From Bdellovibrio sp. (lineage in GTDB: Bacteria; Bdellovibrionota; Bdellovibrionia; Bdellovibrionales; Bdellovibrionaceae): a DNA stretch of 39,525 bases. Below are positions 16,034-24,545 of the stretch, piece by piece; position 1 is the first letter of the stretch; every line of letters starts with the position of its first letter. A model generated the notes under the pieces. It had not been told where the DNA came from. It ran no database searches and saw only the letters and a list, made by a program, of their open reading frames with translations. The position numbers and the translations under genes are program-made. The stretch is from NCBI GenBank assembly GCA_013360185.1, contig JABWCO010000017.1, forward strand, positions 1-39,525, read 5' to 3'.

Positions 16034-17017
16034 TTAGAAATGCAGACCAATAACCATATTCACACCAGGGTTTACGACAAAACCATAGGCCTGACTGAAA
16101 TCGATATTGGGGATCAACTTATAATCCAACATATCCTTATATAAGATGTGATGCCAACTCAGCGAAAAGTTATAACCATCCAGCTGGTAATTCGGCTGAT
16201 TGATGGAGGTGATAAACATATTGTAACCTAGGGCCATCCGCGGATTGAATTGCTGCCCCAAGGACAGACCTTGAGTGACGGTGTAAAGATGCGGTCGACT
16301 TTGATAGTCGCCCTCATTCACCCATGTCAAACTCCATATCTTTGTCAGTATCCAATTAAAGTTCAAAGAATGGAAAATTCCCGCACCTTTCGATGGCGTT
16401 GCATAGAGCTCAAGCTCTGGGTTCACCTTATAGGTACGCATATCGGCGATACTTTCAAACTTCAGCGAATGAGAAATCGCAGGCGTCCCTTCAAAGGTAA
16501 TACGAGGGCGAAAGGAGGTTTTCACTTCACCCATTTTTTTAATCAGGCCCAATGAAGCCCCGTAATTTGTCGTTCGACGATTTTGACGAAGATATTTTTG
16601 CCGAGCACCGCGCTCTTCGGCATCATCGTAACTGGTAAACGTCAAAAGCCAGTACTCTTCAACATTTGGTAAACGTAAATTGCCGTTAAAGTTAACACCG
16701 CTGCTGGTATTATCAAAACGCGTATAGGCGCCCTCAAATTCTATGGTCACAGACGTCTTATTTGTTTTCTTGGTGTAGCGCTGCCCCGCCAGAAACATAT
16801 CCAAACCGTCCGCCATGTCGACAAACCATTCCGAAATCGAAGCATTCGTTTCTAAAAATGACTCCTCGATAGTTTTATACTCCCCTTGGCCTTGGCCGCC
16901 GGAAAGCGGTTCTTCAGATCTGCTAAACGGAGAACTAAAAATACAAAACAAAAACAGTACAGTCCTCAAACTGAACATTTTCTTGTCTAAAGATTTTAGT
17001 TGTATTTTTCCGTTCAA
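16034..17017 (-). CDS. Predicted outer-membrane beta-barrel protein
   Basis: This 327-residue protein carries a signal peptide (basic start, then FSLRTVLFLFCIFSS, cleavage near SRSEE). The remainder has alternating hydrophobic/polar strands with many aromatic residues, and the final residues VIGLHF end in phenylalanine, the usual signal for barrel insertion. The start is a TTG, chosen because AAGGAG lies eight bases upstream; the internal ATG at 16978 has no such site and would shorten the signal region by 13 residues. The ligand or pore role is unknown. Its start lies only 16 bases from the start of a divergent gene. Confidence 0.72.
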   Translation of the reverse strand: MNGKIQLKSLDKKMFSLRTVLFLFCIFSSPFSRSEEPLSGGQGQGEYKTIEESFLETNASISEWFVDMADGLDMFLAGQRYTKKTNKTSVTIEFEGAYTRFDNTSSGVNFNGNLRLPNVEEYWLLTFTSYDDAEERGARQKYLRQNRRTTNYGASLGLIKKMGEVKTSFRPRITFEGTPAISHSLKFESIADMRTYKVNPELELYATPSKGAGIFHSLNFNWILTKIWSLTWVNEGDYQSRPHLYTVTQGLSLGQQFNPRMALGYNMFITSINQPNYQLDGYNFSLSWHHILYKDMLDYKLIPNIDFSQAYGFVVNPGVNMVIGLHF

Positions 17018-17033
17018 ATCTTAATCTCCTTAC

Positions 17034-17669
17034 ATGAACAACTTTAAACTGATTCTTATAGGGTTGTCCTCCTCTTTGTTACTTGGCCTGCCGCCAAGTA
17101 GCTCTGCTTACACACCGCAAAGGGGAAATGTTCATACGATCCTAGGCCCACTAGCCTATAAAACCAACTATGGTGGTGTTGCGGCCAAAGACGCCATCAC
17201 CTTTCAAGGCATTTCGTGGATCATTTTAGGAGATGTCAGCGACCATGGCAGCGTGAAGATCACGACAAGCTTTATGGATAAGATCTTCTTTTTACGTGAT
17301 GGCAACTATGTGGTTGCGGAACGTGCGCAAGTGGTGCAAGCCTCCGCCGGTTACATGTACTGGTTTAACAAGCGCTTCGGCACTTCGTTAAGTCTTTACA
17401 CCTCATATCCTTTGGGAGCTTCCGATAAAATTCACGACGACTTTCCCACGACCATAAACACCCCCAAAACAACCGCCCAAGAAAATTCTGAAACCGGTTT
17501 GGATTTCGCTATTCAAGGGGAATTGTGGCAGTCCGGCCGCTATGCCTTAATCACTGAAGGCCGCTATCTGTGGTCCCTTACAAAAAAATCTGGAGAGTTC
17601 GCCGATCAATACGGCTTTATGATTGGCATTCGCTACTTCTTCCAGGGCCAAGACACCCCTAGAGAATAA
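17034..17669 (+). CDS. Predicted secreted or outer-membrane barrel protein
   Basis: This 211-residue protein begins with a clear signal peptide (residues 1-25, ISLEUCINE/leucine-rich core LILIGLSSSLLLGL, cleavage near SSSA-YT). The rest is rich in beta strands with glycine and tyrosine (SAGYMYWFNKRFG and YGFMIGIRYFF), like small OmpA/OmpW-type barrels, although no specific family is recognised. No Shine-Dalgarno sequence precedes ATG 17034 on the plus strand, because that space is taken by the ribosome site of the divergent gene. Its promoter must lie inside that gene, or the transcript is nearly leaderless. A terminator stands just downstream. Confidence 0.7.
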   Translation: MNNFKLILIGLSSSLLLGLPPSSSAYTPQRGNVHTILGPLAYKTNYGGVAAKDAITFQGISWIILGDVSDHGSVKITTSFMDKIFFLRDGNYVVAERAQVVQASAGYMYWFNKRFGTSLSLYTSYPLGASDKIHDDFPTTINTPKTTAQENSETGLDFAIQGELWQSGRYALITEGRYLWSLTKKSGEFADQYGFMIGIRYFFQGQDTPRE

Positions 17670-17672
17670 AAA

Positions 17673-17699
17673 AAAGGGAAGAGCCCAGCCCTTCCCTTT
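17673..17699 (-). terminator. Intrinsic terminator for the rib-ntrYX-proS run
   Basis: A nine-pair stem (AAAGGGAAG with CTTCCCTTT, loop of nine) is followed on the minus strand by eight T, just past the proS stop. On the plus strand the T run is short, so it terminates the plus-strand gene less well. Confidence 0.85.
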
Positions 17700-17720
17700 C
17701 CTCAAATTTTAGAACAAATC

Positions 17721-19220
17721 TTAGTACGATTTCGCGAACAATACCCACTTGGTCGCCGGCTTGCCTGAGAAAATACAGTTCCCCTGGATCGGCTCTTGTT
17801 GCAGAGGAATGCAACGTGGAGTGACTTTTAACTTTCCTAAAAGGTCATGACCGACACCCTCTTCACACCAGGGCACCATCGCAAAACCGGGGGCTGAAGC
17901 GTCGTCGCCTTTGAAGTAAGCCTCAAAGTCCGCCAAAGAATGAATGCGCTTGATATTATCATCACGGAACTTTTTTGCTTTTGCCAAAAGACCATCTTGG
18001 ATTTCTTGCAAGATATGAGGCACACCCGCCACAAAGTCAGCGCGCGCTTGCGAAGCTTTTTCTTTAGGACCTTTATCACGACGACCCACAAAAACTTCAC
18101 CTTTGGCCATATCACGAGGTCCCACCTCAACACGCAAAGGAACACCTTGTTTGATGTACTGCCATGCTTTTTCGCCACCGCGCATATCACGGTCGTCGAT
18201 TTTCACACGCAGTCCAGAGCCTGAATAATTTTGCTGTTTAAGCTCTTTTGCTAACGATTGCACGTACTCTAAGACTTGGGCCTTTTCTTCGTCGTTACGA
18301 TAGATTGGAATGATCACGACATGTAACGGTGCAATTCTTGGTGGCGCGACAAAGCCGTTGTCATCACTGTGGGTCATGATCAAACCGCCAATAAGACGAG
18401 TCGAAACACCCCATGACGTCGTCCAAGCGAACTCCTCTTGCCCTTCAGAACTAAGATATTTAATCTCTGAGGCTTTAGCAAAATTCTGTCCTAAGAAATG
18501 AGACGTTCCGGCTTGCAAGGCCTTACGATCTTGCATCAGAGCCTCAATGGTATAAGTGTCCACAGCTCCAGGAAATCTTTCATCTGAGGTTTTCATGCCC
18601 TTGATCACTGGCATCGCCATGTATTGTTCAGCGAAGTCCGCGTAAACATCTAACATTTGTAAGGTCTCAGCTTGCGCCTCTTTCGCCGTCGCATGCACGG
18701 TGTGACCTTCTTGCCAAAGGAACTCGGCCGTGCGCAAGAACATGCGGGTGCGCATTTCCCATCTCATCACGTTACACCATTGGTTAATTAAGATTGGCAA
18801 ATCACGATATGACTTTACCCACTTCGCGAACTGATGACCGATGATCGTTTCGCTGGTTGGGCGAATGATCAAAGGTTCTTCTAATTCACCATCGGGAACT
18901 AGTTTACCGTGACCATCACCTTTAAGACGATGATGGGTTACCACCGCGCACTCTTTGGCAAAGCCTTCGACGTGGGCCGCTTCTTTTTCTAGGAAGCTTA
19001 AAGGGATTAGCAATGGAAAATATGCATTCACGTGTCCCGTATCTTTGAACATACGGTCTAGCACACCCTGCATGTTTTCCCACACGGCATAGCCCCAGGG
19101 CTTAATGACCATACAGCCACGTACCGGCGAATTTTCTGCCATGTCAGCAGCGATAATCACCTGTTGGTACCATTCAGGATAGTTTTGTTCTCTTGTTGGG
19201 GTTATTGCTGTATCTGCCAT
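17721..19220 (-). CDS. proS: Prolyl-tRNA synthetase, type 3 (archaeal/eukaryotic-like)
   Basis: The protein charges tRNA-Pro. At 499 residues, without the 180-residue editing insertion of the common bacterial enzyme, it is the short type 3 form. It shows the N-terminal class II core (NYPEWYQQV, GCMVIKPWGYA), RPTSETIIG, motif 2 around FLRTAEFLWQEGHT, the anticodon-binding domain (HVVIIPIY, RDMRGGEKAW), and the extra C-terminal domain ending in AKSY, whose terminal Tyr is typical of the type. It follows ntrX by 20 bases and is the last gene before the terminator. Confidence 0.96.
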   Translation of the reverse strand: MADTAITPTREQNYPEWYQQVIIAADMAENSPVRGCMVIKPWGYAVWENMQGVLDRMFKDTGHVNAYFPLLIPLSFLEKEAAHVEGFAKECAVVTHHRLKGDGHGKLVPDGELEEPLIIRPTSETIIGHQFAKWVKSYRDLPILINQWCNVMRWEMRTRMFLRTAEFLWQEGHTVHATAKEAQAETLQMLDVYADFAEQYMAMPVIKGMKTSDERFPGAVDTYTIEALMQDRKALQAGTSHFLGQNFAKASEIKYLSSEGQEEFAWTTSWGVSTRLIGGLIMTHSDDNGFVAPPRIAPLHVVIIPIYRNDEEKAQVLEYVQSLAKELKQQNYSGSGLRVKIDDRDMRGGEKAWQYIKQGVPLRVEVGPRDMAKGEVFVGRRDKGPKEKASQARADFVAGVPHILQEIQDGLLAKAKKFRDDNIKRIHSLADFEAYFKGDDASAPGFAMVPWCEEGVGHDLLGKLKVTPRCIPLQQEPIQGNCIFSGKPATKWVLFAKSY

Positions 19221-19241
19221 GTCTTGTCTCTTTCTTCCTGA

Positions 19242-20618
19242 TTAATTTTCTTTTGTATCTATACCGTAGGCTTTGATTTTTCTGTGAAGATAGCTTCTTT
19301 CCAGACCAATCACCTCGGCTGTCTTGCTAATGTTCCCGCTATTCTCGGAAATCTTACGTAACAAGTATTCTTTTTCAAATTGAGCCCGGGCTTCTCGGAA
19401 CGTCGAAAGATCTTGCATCTCGACGGCCTTTTCGTCTTCTTTGTCGATCAAACCCGCAAAACGCAAGTCATGCACATCGACAAAATCACCCGGAGTTAAA
19501 ATGTACACACGCTCAATAAAGTTTTTTAATTCGCGCACATTGCCAGGCCAAGAATACTGACCCATTTTTTCAATGGCTTTTTCAGAGAACGCTTTTTTCG
19601 CATAGCCACTTTCCCGCGACACACTGTCGGAAAAATAGGAAACCAAAACTGGAATGTCTTCGACATGCTCTTTCAATGAAGGGACGCGGAACGGGATGAC
19701 GTTTAAGCGATAGTATAAGTCTTCTCGGAAACGCCCTTCTTTGACTTCTTTTTCTAGATCTTTCGACGAAGCTGCGATCACGCGCACATCATTTTCAATC
19801 AGCTCACGACCACCGACCCGAGAATATTTTTTCTCGTCTAAGTATCTGAGAAGTTTTGCCTGAGCTGGCATGTTCATATCGCAGATTTCAGCGATATACA
19901 GAGTTCCGCCATGTGCTAGATCCAATTTGCCTTTTTTCAGACGATCCACGCCGGGCATCGCCCCTTTTTCAATGCCGAAAATTTCTGATTCTAAAAGATC
20001 TTCCGGAATGCCGCCGCAGTTGATTTCGACAAATGGACGCCCCGCACGCGCACTCATGTAATGCACGTTCTGGGCAACCAGCTCTTTGCCTGTGCCGGCC
20101 TCGCCCTGAATTAAAACCCACGAATTCGTCGGCGCCACGCGCGCAATGATTTGTTTCGTTTGCACAATCGCCGGGGCTTCGCCCACTAACGCGATCGACT
20201 TACGCAATTTATTCAATAACAAGGCTTTTTCTTCTTTTTGTTGCTGATAGCTTAGGATATTCGAAATTACGATTAAGATTTTATCCATCGACAACGGTTT
20301 TTCGATGAAGTCCCAAGCGCCTAACTTGGTCGCCTTCACGGCTGTCTCAATCGTGCCGTGTCCTGAAATCATCACGAACTCAACGTGGGGAAATTCTTTT
20401 CGCGCCATTGTAAGGACTTGAATGCCATCATATTTTCCCGGCATCCAAATATCTAAGAACACGACCTCAGGTTGAAAATCGCGAATGGCTTGCAAACCGG
20501 ACTCACCGTCGTGAGCAAAGGAAACTTGATAGCCTTCGTCTTTTAAAGACGCCGACAAGACATCGCGAATGGGGGCTTCATCATCGATAATTAAAATTTT
20601 TGTATTCAAAGCCGTCAC
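19242..20618 (-). CDS. ntrX: NtrX-like response regulator with degenerate sigma54 motifs
   Basis: The 458 residues have a receiver (1-125: acidic pair IDDE, phospho-Asp56 in FLDIWMPG, Lys107 in IEKP), an AAA+ domain (about 140-375) and a Fis-type DNA-binding end (NISKTAEVIGLERSYLHRKI). Walker A GEAGTGKE at 172-179 is intact. The sigma54-contact loop reads GAMPGV (219-224) instead of GAFTGA, and Walker B reads LYIAEI with Ala243 for the catalytic Asp. ATP binding may survive, but ATPase-driven sigma54 activation should not. It probably acts as a conventional activator or repressor under NtrY, encoded 14 bases upstream. The family assignment rests on the NtrY pairing and sequence style. Confidence 0.9.
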   Translation of the reverse strand: MTALNTKILIIDDEAPIRDVLSASLKDEGYQVSFAHDGESGLQAIRDFQPEVVFLDIWMPGKYDGIQVLTMARKEFPHVEFVMISGHGTIETAVKATKLGAWDFIEKPLSMDKILIVISNILSYQQQKEEKALLLNKLRKSIALVGEAPAIVQTKQIIARVAPTNSWVLIQGEAGTGKELVAQNVHYMSARAGRPFVEINCGGIPEDLLESEIFGIEKGAMPGVDRLKKGKLDLAHGGTLYIAEICDMNMPAQAKLLRYLDEKKYSRVGGRELIENDVRVIAASSKDLEKEVKEGRFREDLYYRLNVIPFRVPSLKEHVEDIPVLVSYFSDSVSRESGYAKKAFSEKAIEKMGQYSWPGNVRELKNFIERVYILTPGDFVDVHDLRFAGLIDKEDEKAVEMQDLSTFREARAQFEKEYLLRKISENSGNISKTAEVIGLERSYLHRKIKAYGIDTKEN

Positions 20619-20632
20619 CAGGACCTTCTTTC

Positions 20633-22840
20633 TTATTCACCCGCAGGCTTCCACGCGCCCACTTGGTTCACCGGCATTTCGATCACCATCTTCACACCTT
20701 GAGGCTCATTGGCCGTGGCACGAATGAATCCGTTATGATCCTCAATAATCCGTTTTACAATGGCTAAGCCTAACCCAGTTCCGCCCTCTTTTGTAGAGTA
20801 GTAAGGCTCAAAAATACGACTTCTATCTGACGCGGGAATGCCCTCGCCATTGTCAGCCACGGTTAAGCGCACCGTCTTGATGTCCTTGTCGTATCGAGTC
20901 ACGATTTCAACCTTAGATTGTGGCTCTTTAGCCACAGCGGCGACTGAGTTATCCACTAAATTTACCAAAACACGCTTGATCTGATCCGGGTCAAATTTGA
21001 AATCCGGCAGTTCGTTGTCTTTGTTAAAGATGAACTGCACTTGCGGGTGAGCTTGGCGATAAAGACCCAAAGATTCCTCGACCACGCTGTTTAGGTTCGC
21101 AACCACGGGGCGGGCTTGCGGCAAACGCGCAAAGTTGCTGAACTCGTTCACCAGATTTTTTAAGCCATCAACTTGCTTCACAATCATGGTCGTGCACTCA
21201 CTGAATGCTGGATCCGTGATCGAGGCCCCGAATTTTCTTTGCAGTCGTTCCGCAGAGAGCTTAATCGGGGTCAAAGGATTTTTAATTTCATGAGCAATAC
21301 GACGAGCCACTTCGGTCCAAGCCGCCGCACGTTGCGCGTTGGCAATCGGAGTCAGGTCATCAAACACCAAGATCTTACCCATCTCGCGACCCTTTTCGTC
21401 TTTCAACATTGAAAGAGTCATCAGCAATGGCAAAGCCTCTCCCTGAACGTTGATGCGCAATTCTTTTTGAATACTTTCGACTTTGTGGTCGGTCATGGTT
21501 TTTTGTAGCTCTGCAAAAGTACGGAAGTATTCTAAGGTCAAAAGATCCCGGACCGACTTGCCGATATATTTTTCTGTTTCAATTTTTAATAACTCTGCAG
21601 CATGACGATTGATCGTCGTCACATAGCCGTGTTCGTCCACTGATATAACCCCGGCGCTAACGTTCTTTAGCACAGTATCCGTATATCGCGCGTGCTGATC
21701 CAGCTCTTGCAACGACTTTTCCAAAGCCACCGTCATCTGATTAAAACTTTGAATCAGGTCACTGATTTCTTCAGAACCCGACTTAATTTTTAGTGGCGTA
21801 TAATCCCCGCCAGCCACTCGACGAGTCGCCTGCCCCAGTTGCACAATCGGGATCGCCAGTTGTTTAGCTAAGTAAAAACCAAACCAAGTGGCCGCAAGCA
21901 AAATCACGAAAGTCATCAAAACTAAGATATAAAGATAAATAGACTTAAGAGGATATTCGAGGGGATTGATATCGCGAAACTCATCATACGCTGTCGAGAT
22001 ATCGTTCATTTTTGAAATCAAGGACAACGGCAAGAAGCTTGAAACAACGATAGCACCTTTGTCTCCGCCCTCTTGCACGGGCACAATGACTCGCACCAAG
22101 TTCCCATCACCAAACTGATGGATAAGACTTGCTTCGGCTTGCAGCTTAATACCTTTTTGCAAGAACTCTAAGGACACTGCCGGAACAGTCGGCACTGTAT
22201 CGTCTTCGGCTGAAACCACCACGCGCTTACCAAAAAGGGACGGATAGTATTCCACCGCATCCAGACTGAACTCTTTGCGCAAACGCTCAACCCGGCTTTT
22301 GATTTCGCTTTGACTTTTCAACGGACGAATCGAGTCCGCAATTTGATGAGCAAAGTGATAGTTCTTTTTCTTGGCATTAAAATAATAGGCGTTAGTAACT
22401 TCAATCGAGCTTTTTAATACGCCCGCCATCTTAACGCTGAACCATTTATCAAAGCTCGAGTTAATGTAAAACACCGAGATAATAAACATCAGCACAGTCG
22501 GTACGAAGCTGAAAGTTGTAAAGGCCGCGATGAGTTTCGCCTTTAAACTGCTGCCAAAGACTCGCCCCTGTCGTTCGACGAAAACTTTGACGACGTTACG
22601 GAAAATCATGAACAGCAATAACAACAACAAAATGATGTTAAAGTTGACCAGACCAAAGAAGAAAATACTGTGTACGAAAGGAAGCTGCTGGCTGGTTGCA
22701 AACAGACGGATTTCAAACCATGTTAACAGACCAAAAAGAAACGACACCACCAAAACCAATATGATTTCGCGGCGTCGTTTTTTAAATTCCTGGGAACCAG
22801 GAAGGACAAGAGAATCGTCTTTAGGGGGTGTTTGTTCCAT
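20633..22840 (-). CDS. ntrY: NtrY-like sensor histidine kinase
   Basis: This 735-residue membrane kinase has about four membrane helices (residues 25-48, 58-80, 102-125 and about 303-325), the last two flanking a periplasmic sensor region. A HAMP domain follows (KQLAIPIVQLGQATRRVAGGDY), then a PAS domain (about 390-500), the phospho-His in RIAHEIKNPLTPIKLSAERL near residue 520, and an ATPase domain with DNSVAAV, DNGEGIP and GGTGLGLAI. This layout is that of NtrY. AAGGTG precedes ATG 22840. NtrY/NtrX pairs respond to nitrogen, redox or envelope cues in different bacteria; the stimulus here is unknown. It lies 37 bases after ribH. Confidence 0.93.
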   Translation of the reverse strand: MEQTPPKDDSLVLPGSQEFKKRRREIILVLVVSFLFGLLTWFEIRLFATSQQLPFVHSIFFFGLVNFNIILLLLLLFMIFRNVVKVFVERQGRVFGSSLKAKLIAAFTTFSFVPTVLMFIISVFYINSSFDKWFSVKMAGVLKSSIEVTNAYYFNAKKKNYHFAHQIADSIRPLKSQSEIKSRVERLRKEFSLDAVEYYPSLFGKRVVVSAEDDTVPTVPAVSLEFLQKGIKLQAEASLIHQFGDGNLVRVIVPVQEGGDKGAIVVSSFLPLSLISKMNDISTAYDEFRDINPLEYPLKSIYLYILVLMTFVILLAATWFGFYLAKQLAIPIVQLGQATRRVAGGDYTPLKIKSGSEEISDLIQSFNQMTVALEKSLQELDQHARYTDTVLKNVSAGVISVDEHGYVTTINRHAAELLKIETEKYIGKSVRDLLTLEYFRTFAELQKTMTDHKVESIQKELRINVQGEALPLLMTLSMLKDEKGREMGKILVFDDLTPIANAQRAAAWTEVARRIAHEIKNPLTPIKLSAERLQRKFGASITDPAFSECTTMIVKQVDGLKNLVNEFSNFARLPQARPVVANLNSVVEESLGLYRQAHPQVQFIFNKDNELPDFKFDPDQIKRVLVNLVDNSVAAVAKEPQSKVEIVTRYDKDIKTVRLTVADNGEGIPASDRSRIFEPYYSTKEGGTGLGLAIVKRIIEDHNGFIRATANEPQGVKMVIEMPVNQVGAWKPAGE

Positions 22841-22877
22841 TACACCTTATGCTAGTCTCTGACGAGACCAGCGACTA

Positions 22878-23414
22878 TTACTTTCTAGTTTTTTTTGTCT
22901 TTTTTTGTGCTTTTGCCGCAGGCTTTTTGGCTTTCGCGGCCTTAGCAGGTTTTGCCTTCGTCATCATTTGCGCCGTTTTCAAGGTCGCAGGGATTTCGTG
23001 CGTCAAACCAATCATTTCCATAACAACTTGAGCCGCTTCGGCACCCTTGTTGCCATGTTTGCCACCAGCTCTGTCCAAGGCTTGTTCTTCGTTTTCAGTG
23101 GTTAAAACGCCAAAGCCAATCGGCTTTTTATAGTCCAACATCAAACGTGTCACTCCGTCAGTCACAGAATTGCATACGTAGTCATAGTGCGAAGTCTCGC
23201 CACGAACAACTGCTCCTAAAGCAACCACGCCGTCACATCCTGCATCCAGAAATGCTTGGCACGCCAACGGCAATTCGACTGCGCCCGGTACAAGGGCTGC
23301 GAAAATTTCAACGCCTTCACAAGACTCTAGGTAGCTGATGGCACCTTCTTCAAGTTTTGTTGTGATTTCGTTATTAAAGCGTGCTGTAACAACGCCGACT
23401 TTGATTGTTCCCAT
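22878..23414 (-). CDS. ribH: Lumazine synthase with Lys/Ala-rich tail
   Basis: RibH condenses the ribityl-pyrimidine with dihydroxybutanone phosphate to give lumazine, and forms a hollow capsid. Residues 1-148 show the family motifs: VVTARFNNEI, VPGAVELPLA, GAVVRGETSHYDYV with its His, and FGVLTTENEEQALDRAGGKHGNKG. The C-terminal 30 residues are an added basic tail (AKPAKAAKAKKPAAKAQKK and more) like those of histone H1-type proteins. In 60-mers or pentamers the C-terminus can face outside or inside, so the tail might bind nucleic acid; that is inference. The start overlaps the ribB stop (TAATG). Confidence 0.94.
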   Translation of the reverse strand: MGTIKVGVVTARFNNEITTKLEEGAISYLESCEGVEIFAALVPGAVELPLACQAFLDAGCDGVVALGAVVRGETSHYDYVCNSVTDGVTRLMLDYKKPIGFGVLTTENEEQALDRAGGKHGNKGAEAAQVVMEMIGLTHEIPATLKTAQMMTKAKPAKAAKAKKPAAKAQKKTKKTRK

Positions 23415-24544
23415 TATTTGTGCCCCTTTACATTTTCAATCGCTACAATTTCAACAATTTCGATATCGAAGGCTTTTAGGCCGACTTTTTTCTCTGGCTT
23501 ATTTGTTAACAGACGCACCTTACGGGCACCAATTTCACGCAAGATCTGTGCACCAATGCCGTAATCGCGTTCGTCCATCAGTGGTGTCGGCGGACGAACA
23601 TCTTCTAGTCCCATTAACACTTGCAGCTCAGGCGCTAAACCTTGTGTACGGTTGTTACCACGCAAAAGGACGAAGGCTCCACTTTTTGCTTTGCTGATAA
23701 GTTTCATGCTTTCCAAAACAGTCGAAGCCCCTCTTTGCACAACGGCTAAGAAGTCGCGGGTGAAATTATCCACGTGCACACGCACCAAGGTTTCTGTGTC
23801 TGGAGTGATCTCCCCTTTTTGAATAACAAGGTGCTCAAGGCCATCGACTGTGCTTCTAAAAACACGGGCCTTCATGCCTTCGCCATAGGAGCTAGGCAAA
23901 TCCATTGTTGCGATCTCTTCAACCAAAGTTTCATTCGCCAAACGATACGCGATCAAATCAACGATGGTCCCAACTTTCAAATCATGCTTTTTTGCAAAGG
24001 CTTTCAGATCATTTACTCGCGCCATGCTGCCATCAGGATTCATCACTTCGCAGATCACGGCCGCAGGATTTAAGCCCGCCAAGCGTGCCAAATCAACGCT
24101 GGCTTCAGTGTGACCCGCGCGTTTTAAAACTCCGCCTTGTTGAGCGCGGATTGGAAAGATATGTCCCGGCATATGTACGTCTGTTGCCTTGGCCTGCGGA
24201 TTGGCCGCCACACGCAATGTATGCGCACGATCCGCCGCAGAAATGCCTGTGGTGATTCCTTCTGCCGCTTCGATACTCACCATGAAAGCTGTTTTGTTCG
24301 GAGCGAAATTTAATTCATCACGTACCATCAATGGCAAGTTCAAACGTTCAATCTGCTGACCTGTTAAAGTCAAGCACACCAAGCCGCGCGCCTCGGTGAT
24401 CATAAAGTTCACCGCTTGCGTGGTCACGTGGTCCGTTGCCATAATCAGATCGCCTTCGTTTTCACGATCTTCATCGTCCACCAAGATGACCATTTTACCT
24501 TTACGAATGTCTTCGATGATTTCCGGAATTGTATTGAAAGACAT
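23414..24544 (-). CDS. ribB: DHBP synthase with degenerate GTP cyclohydrolase II-like domain (RibBX type)
   Basis: Residues 1-205 are a complete 3,4-dihydroxy-2-butanone-4-phosphate synthase (DDEDRENEGDLI, HTEASVDLARLAG, EVMNPDGSMAR). Residues about 210-376 align in outline with GTP cyclohydrolase II (VRVHVDN, RDYGIGAQILREIGARKVRLLTN). However, the zinc cysteines (normally CLTGD then CDCG) are absent: the segment reads NFTRDFLAVVQRGAS. QEGRGIGL is replaced by RGNNRTQGL. The second domain therefore should not hydrolyse GTP and may be structural or regulatory, as in known RibBX proteins. An active RibA must be encoded elsewhere. The gene lies one base after ribE and overlaps ribH. Confidence 0.93.
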   Translation of the reverse strand: MSFNTIPEIIEDIRKGKMVILVDDEDRENEGDLIMATDHVTTQAVNFMITEARGLVCLTLTGQQIERLNLPLMVRDELNFAPNKTAFMVSIEAAEGITTGISAADRAHTLRVAANPQAKATDVHMPGHIFPIRAQQGGVLKRAGHTEASVDLARLAGLNPAAVICEVMNPDGSMARVNDLKAFAKKHDLKVGTIVDLIAYRLANETLVEEIATMDLPSSYGEGMKARVFRSTVDGLEHLVIQKGEITPDTETLVRVHVDNFTRDFLAVVQRGASTVLESMKLISKAKSGAFVLLRGNNRTQGLAPELQVLMGLEDVRPPTPLMDERDYGIGAQILREIGARKVRLLTNKPEKKVGLKAFDIEIVEIVAIENVKGHK

Positions 24545-24545
24545 C

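Noticed and set aside
22855-22868. GTCTC-N4-GAGAC inverted repeat just upstream of ntrY
   Set aside because: It resembles the GTCTCA palindromes but has shorter arms and a four-base spacer, and lies between ribH and ntrY without a promoter. Probably an unrelated short hairpin.
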